64,000 bases of DNA, from positions 62,001-126,000 of the forward strand of contig WHVD01000034.1 in NCBI GenBank assembly GCA_015178975.1. Direction: 5' to 3'. Under the pieces are notes generated by a model that had not been told where the DNA came from, made no database searches, and worked only from the letters and a program-made list of their open reading frames with translations. Shown one piece after another: positions 22,791-35,055 of the stretch (within the stretch, counting starts at the first letter, position 1; every line of letters begins with the position of its first letter). The stretch is from Hysterangium stoloniferum (Eukaryota > Basidiomycota > Agaricomycetes > Hysterangiales > Hysterangiaceae). A program made the translations under genes and the position numbers.

Positions 22791-24043
22791 AATCCTCCCT
22801 GGATACTGCCTGAGTTAATATCTGAAGTATGGTCCATTCCTCATGTTGCAGATGGTCAGAATTTCAATATTGTCTACATCTGTGGGGAAGACAACACAGT
22901 CGCTGATGCACTATCTCATATGCCAGACTGCAAACCCAACACAATGCACACTGCCTGTGCCTTAGCACACACCTGGTCCCCAATGAAGAAAATTGTTGGA
23001 GGGACACTCAGTATCACTACCAACCCTGCCCTATTGGACACCATCTGGCAAGGTTATCTTCATGACGACTTCTGCAAACAGCTTGACAGAAACATTACTG
23101 CAGGAAGCATTGAAGGTGCAAGGAAGGAAGCAGGTCTTCTCTATGTTGGATGATGACTTGTTATCCCCTCGTGATATCACAATCTGAGAAATGCTGTATC
23201 ATCTTGCATACGATACACTGGGCGATTTTGGCTTTGATAAAACCTATGAATCCCTCTGGAACTCCTACTATTGGCCCAACATGAGGCAAGATTTAGAAAT
23301 GGTGTACATACCGTCATGCACTGAATGTCAGAGAAATAAAGACCAAACCAGCATCCCAGTGGTCCCCTACACCCTCTCCCAGTTCCAGATGACTGTTTTG
23401 ACACCGTCACCATTGATTTTGTTGGACCCTTACCTGAGGAACAGGGGAAAGACACAACCATGACCATGATGGACACCTTGGGTGCTGACATTCACTTAGC
23501 CCCTGTTCATCCATCCTACACTGCAGCACAAATTCCAGTTGTCCTCTTTGACAAGTGGTATTGTGAAAATGGATTGATGCTAAATATCATGTCAGACCAC
23601 AGCCCTCTTTTCACATCTGAACTCTGGGCTGCCCTACACAAACTTTCTGCTGTCCAGTTGAAGGTGTCTACAGCCTACCACCCCCAGGGTGATGGGGCCA
23701 GCGAGTGGACCAACAAAATGCTGAACCAGTTGATCCACTATCACATTGACATCAACCAGAAGGGATGGTTGGCTCACCTCCCCCGGGTATGTTTCACCTT
23801 AATGAACACAGTAAGCATATCCATGGGATTCTCTCCCTTTCAGCTAAAAACAGGCTGTTCTCCACAGCTCATACCCCCCCCCCCCCTTACACCTTTACCT
23901 CTGAACGCAACCCCTGCTGAGGTCTCAGCCCATGATATGTATCATGCAACACCTGGCACTCAATATCCAGGAGGCCCAAGACAACCTCACCACTGCAAAG
24001 GTTCATCAGGCCTATCCTCAATTCTCATCTGGCCTGTTTAGAG
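22791..24043 (+). pseudogene. Ty3/gypsy RNase H end and integrase, decayed
   Basis: The RNase H C-terminus is seen as NIVYICGEDNTVADALSHMP. The integrase zinc-binding domain follows in another frame: HLAYDTLGDFGFDKTYESLW and YYWPNMRQDLEMVYIPSCTE then CQRN, i.e. an HHCC finger. The catalytic core reads KDTTMTMMDTLGADIHLAPV, MSDHSPLFTSELWAALHKL and STAYHPQGDGASEWTNKML, with the two Asp and Glu positions recognisable. Several frame changes (near 23150, 23400-23460) and a run of 14-15 C near 23875 occur. No reverse transcriptase is found in the window, so this is an internal deletion product and not functional. Confidence 0.75.
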
Positions 24044-24610
24044 GGGACCCCCTATCTTAGCAATGGTCCTATATGCCATTGGATGAGTTTCTGTCCAACA
24101 CCCTTGACTTCAATGAGTTTGAGGGAGTGAGGATTAATCAGGAAATAGTCCCCCTCCATTATTTCCTCTACAGGTCTCCATTTCTTGTTATATGTAACTA
24201 TGGGCCTGGGTTTCCTGGGCCCATTGTGATTGAATCCCTGGCCATTTGTCAGTGATTTTCTAATTCAAGAATTCATTGGTCAGCCATTGGGCTATCTGGT
24301 TTGGGTGCCCTTGTACAACATGGGAAGTATTACTATCCTGTGCAGCTAATTCAACTTGATTATGATTCTGATCCCAAAAGATGGCATATAAAATGGTGGC
24401 GACACAATCACAATCATAATCTATCTCCAACAGAGTAGAGTCATGGATTCTAGAACATGATGTTATTGACTCCCTGTGGAGGGACCAGAAGTACAGATGG
24501 AAAATTAGAGTAAGCTATTTGAAAGTATTTGCAGTTATTAAAATAACTGAAGTTTGACTTTATAGTTGGGAAAATGGGATTTGGTGTGCTCATTATCACA
24601 GGAACTGTCA
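24044..24610 (+). pseudogene. fragment of the WWR/QWGLDAG Agaricomycete family
   Basis: Plus-strand pieces read HGKYYYPVQLIQLDYDSD and RWHIKWWRHN, then after stops DSLWRDQKYRWKIR and WENGIWCAH. The pattern YPV.LI....W.V.WWR.N followed by DSLW....R and a GKW segment is the part that precedes the fragment found at 13164-13925 on the other strand. About 70 bases at 24528-24597 are nearly identical, in reverse, to 13860-13928, then similarity stops. The frame at 24073-24255 (MPLDEFLSNTLDFNEFEG) may be the start of the same gene. Function unknown; broken by several stops. Confidence 0.45.
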
Positions 24611-27565
24611 ACATGTCAAACAGATGTAAACAAAAGCCAGATGCTCAAAGTTAGTATCTGGAAATATTTCTGAAGATATTAGACCCTTATCAAGGTGTGT
24701 TGAGGACTGTATTTAATCCTATTTAATTTTGCTTTTTTGATAAATAATTATTTACATATTATCATGTTATTATGCAGACAAAATCTCCCTCCTTTCTGGC
24801 CCTCTACTCTTCATATTGGAGGTGGCTCTTCTCTGAAATATTTCTGGACTCTTGGGGCTACATCAAATGTGTGGTGAGCCTGTACTTATTATTAATTAAT
24901 TTTTGCTTTTTTTAGTGATTAAATTATTTATTTGCAGTCAAATTGCCCTTTCATGGCAGTTCTTCTCATTCATAATTTTCACATACACAGTCTGGAGGCT
25001 ATCCTATAACTCTGTAATCCCATCATCAATTGGGATCACTGGCAGTCACACAAGTTGACAGGACCATGGTGTATTGTCTAGAACTGAGATGAGATACAGG
25101 ATGTTGCAGCATATGGTAAGTTCCAAGGACTGGAAGACTTCCTAGCTATTTAAGTATGTGCCACAATCATGTGTTAATGGAACAATGGTGGAGGTGAACA
25201 AAAGGAAACAAGGTGCAGAAGGGAAACAAAGCATGGAGGCAAACAAAAGGAAACAAGATAATGCATAAGACTGGGGCACCAGGCTTACAAACTCCATGTG
25301 TTTTGTGTTGGAATATGTGGTTTGGACCCTACATACATACTGTATGCACCCATTTGTACCTATAGTAGTCCTCATCCATGGTTTTGGTTCTGTCCACCAT
25401 GTGGTCAATCTGAGTCTGAGTTTGAGTCTGAGTGGTGGTCTATTTGTCCACTAGGGTCATTAATCTGTATCCTAATCCCCTTCCATCTTTTTCATTCTAC
25501 AGTAATATTGTGGGCTTCCTCATGCTGTTTTAAATTATTTATGTTTTATTTTTTGCACTTGTAGGCTATTTTAGACCCATTTGTCTAAATTCCTTTTCCC
25601 TGGTACTCTCCACTGCTTTTGTAGGTGCTCCCTGTAATTATAAGTGGAGTATTGAAGATCAGTCCTGTCCCTGTAATTGACTTCACCTTCTTTTGCTTAA
25701 AAATAATTCATCCAATTGACATTGACCACCATTGTGTGGCCTTTTGGCTTTATTGCTGTTTCTATTCAGCTAAGGAGAGATCAAACCACTCACTTTGCAT
25801 TGCAGTCCTGGAATACGCTACTGTCAGCATATGTGTGCAACAAGCAGCACATAGTGAGAAACAACTACATAAGCTAGGTTTGCAACTGTCTGTCAAGCCA
25901 CACATCATGTGCCTTTCAGCTGATGACTTCAGTTTCTGAGCCCATTTGCCAGCATCCTGAATCAAACCAATAGTTTCTCCCCTCCTGTAAATCCAGAGGA
26001 TTAGAGACATATTGGTGAAAGGTATGGCACCCTTATATGTAACCCTTTGCACTCTGCTATCAGTACCCCTGACCATGGTGTTGCTGCCTATGGCACTCCA
26101 ACACTTGGTTCACTGTACATGTAGCTTTCCCTTTTTGTTATTCCATTCTGTCTCCATCCCGATGCCCTCCCATCACCCATTCTACATGTAAATGATACTT
26201 TGCCACCTCATACCTTTAGTATACTTTAATTACACCATATTCACTTGTAGTTTGATCCTTACCCCCTCTATTGACCCATCATTACTTCTCACTTCCTCAC
26301 TCATTCATTACACCTTCATATAAAGCTCCTACCATGTATGCTACTATTCTTCAGTTCTAATATCAACTTAGATTACCCCCATTTAGTCTTCAGCCACTTT
26401 ACTCCCTCTCTAATACCCTCAAAGATATCATCAGCAAGCTGTGACTCTTTACCCCATGACTCTTAGCATTCCAGCCCTCTGGTTGAGTGAGCTAAGTATT
26501 ATCTTTAGTTCTTATTGTACTATCTGCTCTGTTTGAAATACCAGAGCACCTTAACAGTTCATATGAAGGTGCAGCACATAAGTTAAAGCCAAGCTCCAGC
26601 CATTTTATAGAGTTGGACCTCCCAACTAGTATGATCTCAATCATTGGCCCATAGAGCCTACCTTTACCCCTTTGCTTAGATCTTAACAAAATGGCATCAT
26701 AGGTTGTGGTAAGTGCATTCCAGGCCTGGCCTCTGCTGTAGTTTGTGTTGATTTGATTCCAAATCCAGGGGGATTCTTGATGTTGAGTGTAATCATGATT
26801 TTTGTGCAGGCATCACATTGTGCCCATTCATCAGAGGTCAGTGTCATTGTGCCAATCGCTCATTGGTATTGATGTTGGTGCATTGTTGTAGGTCTGATAA
26901 TGCTCCCATCTAAGTATGTATGTATCTCTGGACTCCTCTAGCATTAGCTGCAGACAGGATGGTCTCCTTCTGGGAGTACCACTTATGTAGTACCCTCAAA
27001 ATGCTCATCAGCAGGGAGCTGAAACAATGATGGTTGCATAATCATGTTCAGATGTCAGTTATAAAACAAATCTGGGTCAGCATGATCTGGGTCAGTTAGT
27101 TTGGGTCAGGGGTTTAGTATAGTCATTAGGTCAGCATGATAATTGCATCCAATGTTTTAACAACTTTTATTCAGGGCCCATAACCTATAGCAATTACAAA
27201 GTCTCAGTCTATACAAAGTAGGAGATTGACTAATATACATATGTATATATTGATACCTATAGCAATTGGAAAGTGTTTCAGAAGCATAAGCAATCAATAA
27301 TAATGGATGCACAATATTTGTAACATACCTTAGTTGATATGAAGTAGGAAATCAACTGAGGTTTGCTGGTTGAGCAGCTAGTAATTTAACTCAAACAAAA
27401 ATAAGAAATGGTACAATGTCTCAGATTGGTATCTTAAGTGCACACCACACACCCTTTAGGCTTGAGACATATTGTTATCTTGATTAGGCACACATTAGTC
27501 TTTGATCCATAACACATAGCCTGAGAGCCAAACCAACTGTCCATTTCTTCCTAGCAGGACTCAGA
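24611..27565. other. CpG-poor repeat DNA without recognisable genes
   Basis: I see no protein family in about 3 kb. Small reading frames are present (for example 25625-25939 plus) but without motifs. Near 27170-27350 a short sequence CTATAGCAATT is repeated about 70 bases apart with ATACATATGTATAT palindromes between. Probably old transposon sequence. Confidence 0.4.
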
Positions 27566-28181
27566 CATGGTGAGAGCGTCTAGATCATATGAGAACTAGG
27601 GTCTCTTTGTTAACCGTCGAACTTCTGAAATCTATGATAAAAAAGCAATAAATAAAAAGAGATAACCTTCAGTGCTATCCCCGAAGTTTCAACCTGCGAT
27701 ATATGTATACATCAAGGTATTATGTTACGAAGATACTTGATAAAAATAGATAAAAAAGTACTTTCACCCACAGAAACGAAAACATTCACTCCTTGGTCCC
27801 AGTGCGCACTCTGCACGAAACCCTGCGTGCAACCAGCCCACAGTAAAAGCCGTTTTTCGAGGTCGCAATCTGATAACTTATCGTGGGCGGGGTAAAATGA
27901 CGTTTATGGAAGAGAGGAGGTCCACTGTGCGTATTTTTGTGCGCTGAGTTCATTTCTCTTTGTTTCTGCTACTCTACCCGTAGTCCATTGTCGTAACTCC
28001 CGTTTACGAACAACCAACCGCTGACCCAAAATAATAAATGATTTAGGATGATGAGTATCTTGGAATTACAAGGAAATAATGGATGCAAAGTTGAGGTTAC
28101 CATGATTGATGAGTGGTGATGAGTGGTGAGTGAGAGGGGGTATACATGGGTTGAGTGAAAAATACCATACGAACGACTCGG
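27566..28181. other. transition to gene-bearing DNA, 3' flank of TRL1
   Basis: CG dinucleotides return abruptly from about 27615. Nothing coding was recognised. A short GATTGATGAGTGGTGATGAG repeat occurs near 28105-28130, downstream of the TRL1 stop. Confidence 0.4.
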
Positions 28182-30979
28182 CTAATACATCAAGCCCTTG
28201 ATCCGTCCCTGGCTTCTCGAATTCAGCTTAACGGACGCAACACCATCGCCGCCGCCTTCGCGCCATCCTTCCACGAGTGACTTTGCCTCATACGGAGTGA
28301 TATGGCCGCCCGCGGTCCCTACGGTAATATGCAGCCGCCGCCGGACTTTTTCGGGAAGCTGCTTCGCAAAGTCCTTTCCCGCCTCAAGATCGTCCTTCTC
28401 CCCCCCGCCCCCGTCCCCATCCTCCTCACCTGCCAAAACCTCCACCTCCTCCACACAAACCGCCATAACCCGCTCATTACACACAACCTCCGGAAGCCTA
28501 AACCGAAACGTTGGCGGTGTCGCCCTCCGATGCAGCGCCACACACTGGTCCCACAGCTCCTGCTCGTCCGGAAGCTCTGCCGAGTGCACGAGCGTGATAT
28601 GCGGCCGCTTCGTAACACGACCCCGCGCCTTCAACGCACCCCACATCTTCTTCGCCGGATGGGCATCCTGCAGCTCCGCCACACGCCCGCCCACAAGAGC
28701 GTCCAGGTCTACCTCCGGCAATATCCCAAAGTACCTCGGGCGGCGTGTATCCAACGCATTCTTCTTCACAGACAGCTCGTCGGTAGTTGTTTTGTTCCTA
28801 TTGTTTTCCCTGCTCCCCCCACCGCCGTCCCCGCCCGCGCCCTTGCCTTTATCGTGCTTCTCACCAGGCTGATACGCATACGTCCTCGCAATCGTCAGCG
28901 CCTCCTTCACCCTCTCCTCGCTCGGCCGCTGCAAGCCCAAAACCCGCACGAGGCCATCCACCGCCCGCGCCAGATTCTCCTCAATACTCTCCGCAACGTC
29001 CATCTCGATGATATCGTCTACCTCCTGCACCGCCAGGCCCTGCGTCTGCTCGATGAACATCCAGAGCGCGGTTTCGTGGTTCTTGCGCGCGTCGGGGATG
29101 AGGCTTTGGTGGTTCTCGCCGCGGACTTGGATCCGGTCCGTGCAGATGCGGTGGATCATGGCTGGGGGCTCGTCGAGAGACCAGTTGAGCGCGACGAGGC
29201 GCCCGGGTGGGGAGAACTTGTTGACGATGTCGCGGAGGCTGGAGCGGTGCATGGCGAGGTGGTTGTTCCTATTGATGGGTAGAATGTCAATTAATATTTA
29301 ATGATTAATAACAAGCATCGCGGGGAGAGAATGCGACTTGCTTATCGGCGATCACGACATCGTGCTTTTTAAGCAGCTGTCCGACATTCTTAAGGAAGAT
29401 GGGTGCAGGTTTTTTTGCCTTGACATCGTCACTTTGTGTATGGCCGAAATCGAATAGATGCGTAAGAGCCACCGAGATGGATGTTTTGCCTGGGACAAGC
29501 AAGCCTGAGTAAATGGTGCAGGATGACAGGACCGAGCAGAGACCTACCGCAACCGGGGATAGCAACTGGCACAACGATCGCCTTAGGCCCGAACGTCTTC
29601 GTGAAGCTCCTTTCCGCCAAGTCAGGCTCGCCCGCCAGCGGGTCCTTCCCACCCTCCTCACACCACTTCAAGAACCGTTCCCTAGTCGCAATAATACCCT
29701 TATTCTGCGTATACCCGTCAAACGCCTTCCGGTCCCTCTTAATCTCAGCCGTTACCCAATCCTTATACAGGCGCGTCTCCGGCCGGTTGAGCTTCGCCTT
29801 GGCAATGCGCGGTTCGGCGCCACCCTTGGCACTCAAGACGGCCTTGGTGATCTCGCGCCAGTCGCGGTACATCATGTATGGCTCGTCGAACTTGACCTTG
29901 AAGAAGAACGACGAGCCGGGGGGATAAGGCGGCGCATCTCGATTTCCATCCCGATCGCGTTTGGAGCGGCCCGTGTTCTTCTCTCCGTCAATGTTGAGCA
30001 CTTCGGAGGACGACGCCGGGGCGCCGGGGACGCTGGCGATGTGCGAACGGACTACGAAGCCCTCGATGGGCTCGTCGTTCCACTTTCCGGACTGGCTGAC
30101 CTTTTCGGTGAATTCGCGCACTTCTGCGACAGTGTTGAAGCTGATGAACGCGGTTGGGATAAAGCCCCATTCACGGGCGAAGGCGGAGACCTCGTGTGGA
30201 TCGCTGGTTTGAAAGTCGCCAGTACGCTTGTTTAGGCCGTGGAGGTGCAGACCGGTCATTTCTTCCGAGTAGGGCAAAACGTGCTCTTCAAAGCTGTCAT
30301 CGCATAGCTGTACTGATATGAGGATCGTAGGAATAATGACAATGATGGCTTACCTCTGCGACTGCAGTCTCATCGCGATCCCAAAGGGTCTGAGCGAGCT
30401 CTTCGGTAGTCTTGCCCGCTTTTTCGAGATGTTTCAGCAGCCACCTCTCGCCTGCTTCTGCGTGGCTTTTGTACTGCCCCTCTGAGGGCCCGAGGGAGTG
30501 TTTGGAGGTGATAATAAGCTTGGATGGAGTTAAGGCGGCCATAAAGATGATGCAGCCATTCGACTTTAGCGTAAGCGAATATGGTGCTGCTGTGTACGTC
30601 TCAAGCGCTTTCCACTGTGTGGGAGCGAGGTCAAAAGAAATAATGTGACGGTAGATGATGTTATACATACATTTGTCCAGGGCACCTCACCGATGTTGAA
30701 GAACTTGTCGTATCCGCGCGCTACGATGGTGTATCGTCCTGCGCCAGACCCCTCGTGCCCCTTTCCTTCCGAAATCCATCTCGTAAAGAGGCCACGAGCA
30801 AGCGTCGGGAATGGCGAGGGAACGTCGTAGTACTTGAACTCATTCATCTTCCAGCTGTGAATCGTCCAGTGTGGCTCTGCTGGAGCGGCGTAGGTAGTTG
30901 AACGGACGAGCTTCGGAGAGTTTTTAGATAGCTTTTGTAGAGCCTCGATGAGATCGTGGTCAGAATTGCGAGGAGCCAT
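28182..30979 (-). CDS. TRL1: fungal tRNA ligase, trifunctional
   Basis: Seals tRNA half-molecules after intron removal and, in fungi, also joins the spliced mRNA of the unfolded-protein-response factor HAC1. Five exons: 30979-30671, 30614-30354, 30307-29548, 29489-29342, 29268-28182; introns of 56, 46, 58 and 73 bp. The coding sum is 2565 bases, 854 residues, with no frame break. The adenylyltransferase domain has YSLTLKSNGCIIF, nucleotide-accepting Lys about residue 120, and DEPIEGFVVRSHI. The kinase P-loop IPGCGKTS is created by splicing exon 3 to exon 4 (residues about 437-445). The C-terminal phosphodiesterase domain has two His motifs, RPHITLVH and LHITVGT, as in 2H phosphoesterases. The last intron uses a GC donor (GCAAGT). 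Length agrees with fungal Trl1 (about 800-850). It is a cleanly conserved core gene, single copy in the window. Confidence 0.95.
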
Positions 30980-31523
30980 GGTGCGAGTGGGAGGAGTTGA
31001 GAAAATTGCTCTTATTCCGCGGCGGACGGGAATTTGGCGCAGATTAGAACAATATGAAAGGATCACTTTGGTGGTGCTGAGTGAAAGTCCTTTTCTTTTA
31101 GGAATGTGAAAGGACTCACTACAGCGTTATATCACTCCGATCGAGTCACTCACACGGTCCCGATGCAGTGCCCAAGTCTGACTCGATTTATTCCAAACCT
31201 GTGCGACCTTGGGATCAGGCTCCAAATTATTATCCTAAGCAGGCTCAAAGCCATAAGCAGTGTGCCTTATAACGTTTCGGTCAAACTTACTTCGAGTCAC
31301 TAAAGTCGCGTGCGTCGCGTTGTCACACAAGGCGTAACGCCAATGTCGCGCAGTAGTCGAAGCCAACTAATACATTCAGTCTCAAATCCAAGTGCTACGA
31401 CTGAGGTTCTACCTTGGAATACTAAAATCTTTCATATATTAACGTTCCGGCCAGTAACAGATCGTAATTGTCCTGCCATCAAGGCAGTCGTTGTGGACCG
31501 TAGTGGACCTATGATACAGCACA
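30980..31523. other. TRL1 promoter side and intergenic
   Basis: No gene seen. The 120 bases upstream of the TRL1 start contain no clear TATA box. The rest has normal CpG content and short frames without motifs. Confidence 0.35.
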
Positions 31524-31765
31524 TGACCACGTGTTAACCGATTTTACCTCGGTTAAGGATCCAACGTCTGATTGGGTTTTATACTCCCACAAAGAATCCT
31601 ATGGTTTACGGGTCCAACTGACTTTAACTTGGTTAAAGATCTGAAGGTCTAGGGTTTATGGGTCCATACCCGATTTCAACCCCGTTATGTAAGGCTCCGA
31701 TGGGTGATTGGCAGAGTTTATATCACACAGCCTCCACAAATGATCCTTTGAGATTTTAGATCCGA
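31524..31765. repeat. truncated relative of the CACCGGGA inverted-repeat element
   Basis: Contains AACCGATTTTACCTCGGTTA, GGATCCAACGTCTGATTGG and GATTGGCAGAGTTTATATC, which are the internal and sub-terminal motifs of the elements at 4883-5460 and 42532-42886. The outer CACCGGGA tips are missing on both sides. It ends just upstream of the MYND pseudogene. Confidence 0.6.
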
Positions 31766-33122
31766 GTCTTTTTAAAGATGCTGGCTTGCCAAATGACGCG
31801 GGCATAAAAATGTCACAGCAAGCAAATATAACTCTCAGATTGGACGCCACCTGGTCCTTCGTCTTCTAAACCAGCCAGAGATATTTCTGCCGCTAAAGAA
31901 ACTCGAGAAATGTTGTAAATGCGGTAGCAAGGAATCATTGAAAATGTGCTCTCGATGTGCAGAGGTATGACAATATAATAAATTATGGGAACTTCATTGA
32001 TCCTCGTTTTAATTCATCAACTGAAGTGTGGATATTGCTCCAAGGAATGTCAGATGGAAGACTGGAAAGAACACAAGGACATATGTACGGATATTCTTTC
32101 CCGTATCTTCCGACCCAAATGTATTCTTATTGTGTTATTTCTTTCCTCAACCCAAGACAAAAGGCAAGACTGACCGCATGATATTTCGCACTTTTATCCC
32201 GTTCTGGGCATGCATTGCTGACACAATACGTCTCCGCGCCCCAGGATTCCATCCAGCCATACGCCACACCATCATCAACGCGCCGAATCCCGGCGTCCCC
32301 GCAAAGACGCTCCCAGACAGACTGCGCGTATAGCCCGGCTGGGCCCCCGCGACCCATACAAGCCCTAGAATTAGTTTTGCAGAGTTAGTGGCCACGCAAG
32401 GAAATAGTCACGGTGTCCACAGCAAACTCATGAGACGCATTATACGGGAGGGAAACGTCCTTCCGATTGTCGTGGGCACTTTTGATGCTGAAAATACATT
32501 TAACAACCATAGTGGCACCTTCCGAACTTGATGGCTCCGAGCCGGATGAGCGTGCGCAAAGCCATCGTTCGTCCCTTTTATCTGACTTTGGAATCATCGC
32601 CGGGTCCGCTGAAGTCCCTCCTGACGATCAACTGGCGTATGGCCAGGAGCACTTCTGGATATACTCCAAGACAGCAAAGGGGGAAATGGCCTATTTGAAA
32701 TGTAACATGTTCACGTTCGACCTGACCATCCAAGCCCAAGTCTCAGGCGGTGGATATATCTCTAGCGAGTAGGATTGGGACCATCCATTTCCCGGCGTGC
32801 TTCTGAAATCGTAACTGGAGCCCTAAAGATGGGGGATTTGCTGAAGGAGCGACGGCGCTTCTCTGTCTTATGGGATCGTCGGATTCTCGTTGCTATGAAT
32901 AATATAAATCTGGACTTGGAATCCCTATAACGTCGTGGAATGCTTTTTCTGATTTCATGAGCAGAGCCCTCGGCCGCCGGCGCGCTGTAACAACTGAAGA
33001 GCGACGATATTTGATTGATGCCCTGAGATATGGGTTATTTCTTGTAGGCGAGGCTCTTTTTGATGATAACCGGAGGCGATTTCCAGAAGAACCCGCGCAG
33101 AGCTTGGACTCTGATCCGTGAG
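31766..33122 (+). pseudogene. MYND zinc-finger protein, decayed paralogue of the 51.7 kb gene
   Basis: Protein of the MYND family, which binds partner proteins through a two-zinc finger. The finger is readable across an intron (31965-32027 region): KLEKCCKCGSKESLKMCSRC and CGYCSKECQMEDWKEHKDIC. Downstream pieces align one by one with the intact copy at 51715-53065: ACIADTIRLRAPGFHP, IINAPNPGVPAKTLPD, LMRRIIREGNVLP, LSDFGIIAGSAEVPPDDQLA, FWIYSKTAKGE, NMFTFDL, KERRRFSVLWDR and FSDFMSRALGRRRAVTTEE. They lie in different frames with stops between (for example about 32333 and 32772), the start ATG of the intact copy corresponds to CAG, and a stretch equal to LLPDGSIIKGQD is deleted. It cannot encode a full protein. 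Confidence 0.75.
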
Positions 33123-35055
33123 AGTAGTCGTCATCGTTCAATTGTATGATATGCATATACCAAGGGATAGAAATACTAATGAAAACTAACATATGTCTTC
33201 AGGGTGGAAGCAAGTAAAAACCCAAGGGACTTATGGGTTTTTGAGAAACAAGTAGTTTAAATTTCCGAGGTTTTAGTGGGCTATCAGCCCCTTGAGGGAG
33301 CTGCCCAGTTGAGCCTCACATTTGATAGTCTACCTGCCGCATCAAGAAAATGAGAAGATCAGTAAGTATGCCGTATATATTGTCTAGAGCCAACTAGGAG
33401 AGTTCGCTAGCTAGGCTAAACTTGGCTAGACACACTATTTTTTCGAGATACCAATTTACTGGCCAATATACAAGCCTACTATAGATTTAGGTAATGTAGG
33501 GAGTCTAGGTCATCTACATAAAGGGCATAAGACATTCCCAAATCCCTGATGAAGTTTTGCGACACAAAGCATTTATCAAATAGTGAGGCTAGGACCCAGC
33601 CGCTTCATAAGAAAAGAAACAAAAGGAACATGTGGCCTTATTTATATCATTCTTGCTACCAGACCCAAAAAAGGGACCATATTGATGTTAAGATAATAAA
33701 GGGAGGTGGATGTGAAGCACTAGAAGTGCAGGAGCTCAGACACAGTCATGGACACAAACGAGTCACTAACGGACCCACAGTGGTACACAACATCCAGCTA
33801 ATGTGCCGAGTCACTAAATCTAACAATTAATGGGACGACCCGGGATCCTACAAATTAATTATCAAGCACCTCAGTGGCTGAATTGTTGCCCATGAAATGA
33901 ATGTACAAGTATTCGGCACCCCTCGGCATTTTTTGTTCAAACTCATGATCACGTGGGCAAACAAGTATAATAACGGCTTAAGATTTATTAATAACTCTGT
34001 TTGACGGCGTTGGTACCTCTCCCTGGATCTCCTGTCCATCTGCTTATTGTATTACGGCTACGAATATTTGAGGAGGTGCCTAGTTAACTGGCATAGTACA
34101 ATGAAACGCTGTTCCGATCCGTCCATGTGAGATCTAGAAGAGAAGTCACACAGGTTATTGATAACTTACTTAAGTAGGGTTACATTGTAGAATAATACTC
34201 ACATATTGATAGTGTATATTACACACTTTGCAATGCCTTGGACTATTGCATATGCGAGGAACCCAACGACCATCATCACACAAAGGGGCAGTTGAACAAA
34301 TAGCCAGTATGGAGCAGGCTCGGCTAGCGCTATGATATCTGTTTGACGTATCGACAGGAGCAATTTCATATTTCCTTAGGAGAGGCTGAAGTTACCCAAG
34401 AATATCTTATTTCTTCACAGTCAATTAATGGAGAGAAAACTGCATTGAATATTTTCTGCACCCTCAGCATATTTCTCAATTATGTGGTATCACCATCCGT
34501 GTCTACTTCGGAGTGAAATCGGAGGCCATTAGACGGCCGGTCACATTAATTAATGACGCATGCTGGAATCCCTGCGAATAGCTCCTTGTAAATATACCTT
34601 TGTGGATACAGGATCATTTATTGTGTGATTTACTTTGGGTGACACAAGGTGATATCTCCGCGTGCTAAGGGACAACCGACAACCGAGCATCTTTGTCAAA
34701 GTTAAGCACAGTCCCATGCCCCTTCTTGCACTACGCGGCCAGCCTTGCTACGCAGCTTGTCTACACTGAATCATAGAAGATAATTAACGATGGAAGGGTG
34801 CGACTGGCCACAGGTTTGCCCTGGCGGCCATATTGAAATTCTTACATAACGAAGGTTCAAAGCTCGCCTATTGTCCCGATGCTCAACACAAAAACGATTC
34901 TTATTAAGCCGCGGCTCCAAGTATATTTTCATCATACACATGACGGTATGATACCTTCCATCCGCGCCACGGTTTTGTTTCTATAAATCGCGACCTTCTG
35001 CTGTAGTGAATCCAGGTTCTCTTCTCACCCACCTTACCTCCAACGTGAAGCTTGG
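33123..35055. other. intergenic, nothing recognised
   Basis: About 1.9 kb with only short frames, none with a family motif or splice chain. It ends at the promoter of the S10 carboxypeptidase; a TATA-like TATAAATC occurs at about 34982, 70 bases before that start codon. Confidence 0.4.

Larger units (their letters stand above)
12301..27565. other. AT-rich, CpG-depleted transposon island
   Basis: From about 12.3 kb to about 27.6 kb CG dinucleotides almost vanish. Reading 14521-15520 I count about two, whereas neighbouring regions (for example 8.0-8.5 kb or 28.2-29.3 kb) have many. Recognisable content is transposon-derived and many stops are TGA where CGA would be expected. This is the footprint expected of cytosine methylation and deamination at CpG, which is known for basidiomycete transposons. 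The boundaries coincide with the palindrome and telomere repeats on the left and a sudden return of CG near 27.6 kb on the right. Confidence 0.75.

Noticed and set aside
28302-29282. Long plus-strand ORF (326 codons) and others at 28198-28872 and 29513-30235
   Set aside because: They lie antisense to well-supported TRL1 exons in GC-rich DNA, show Arg/Pro/His-rich composition typical of shadow frames, and have no motif.
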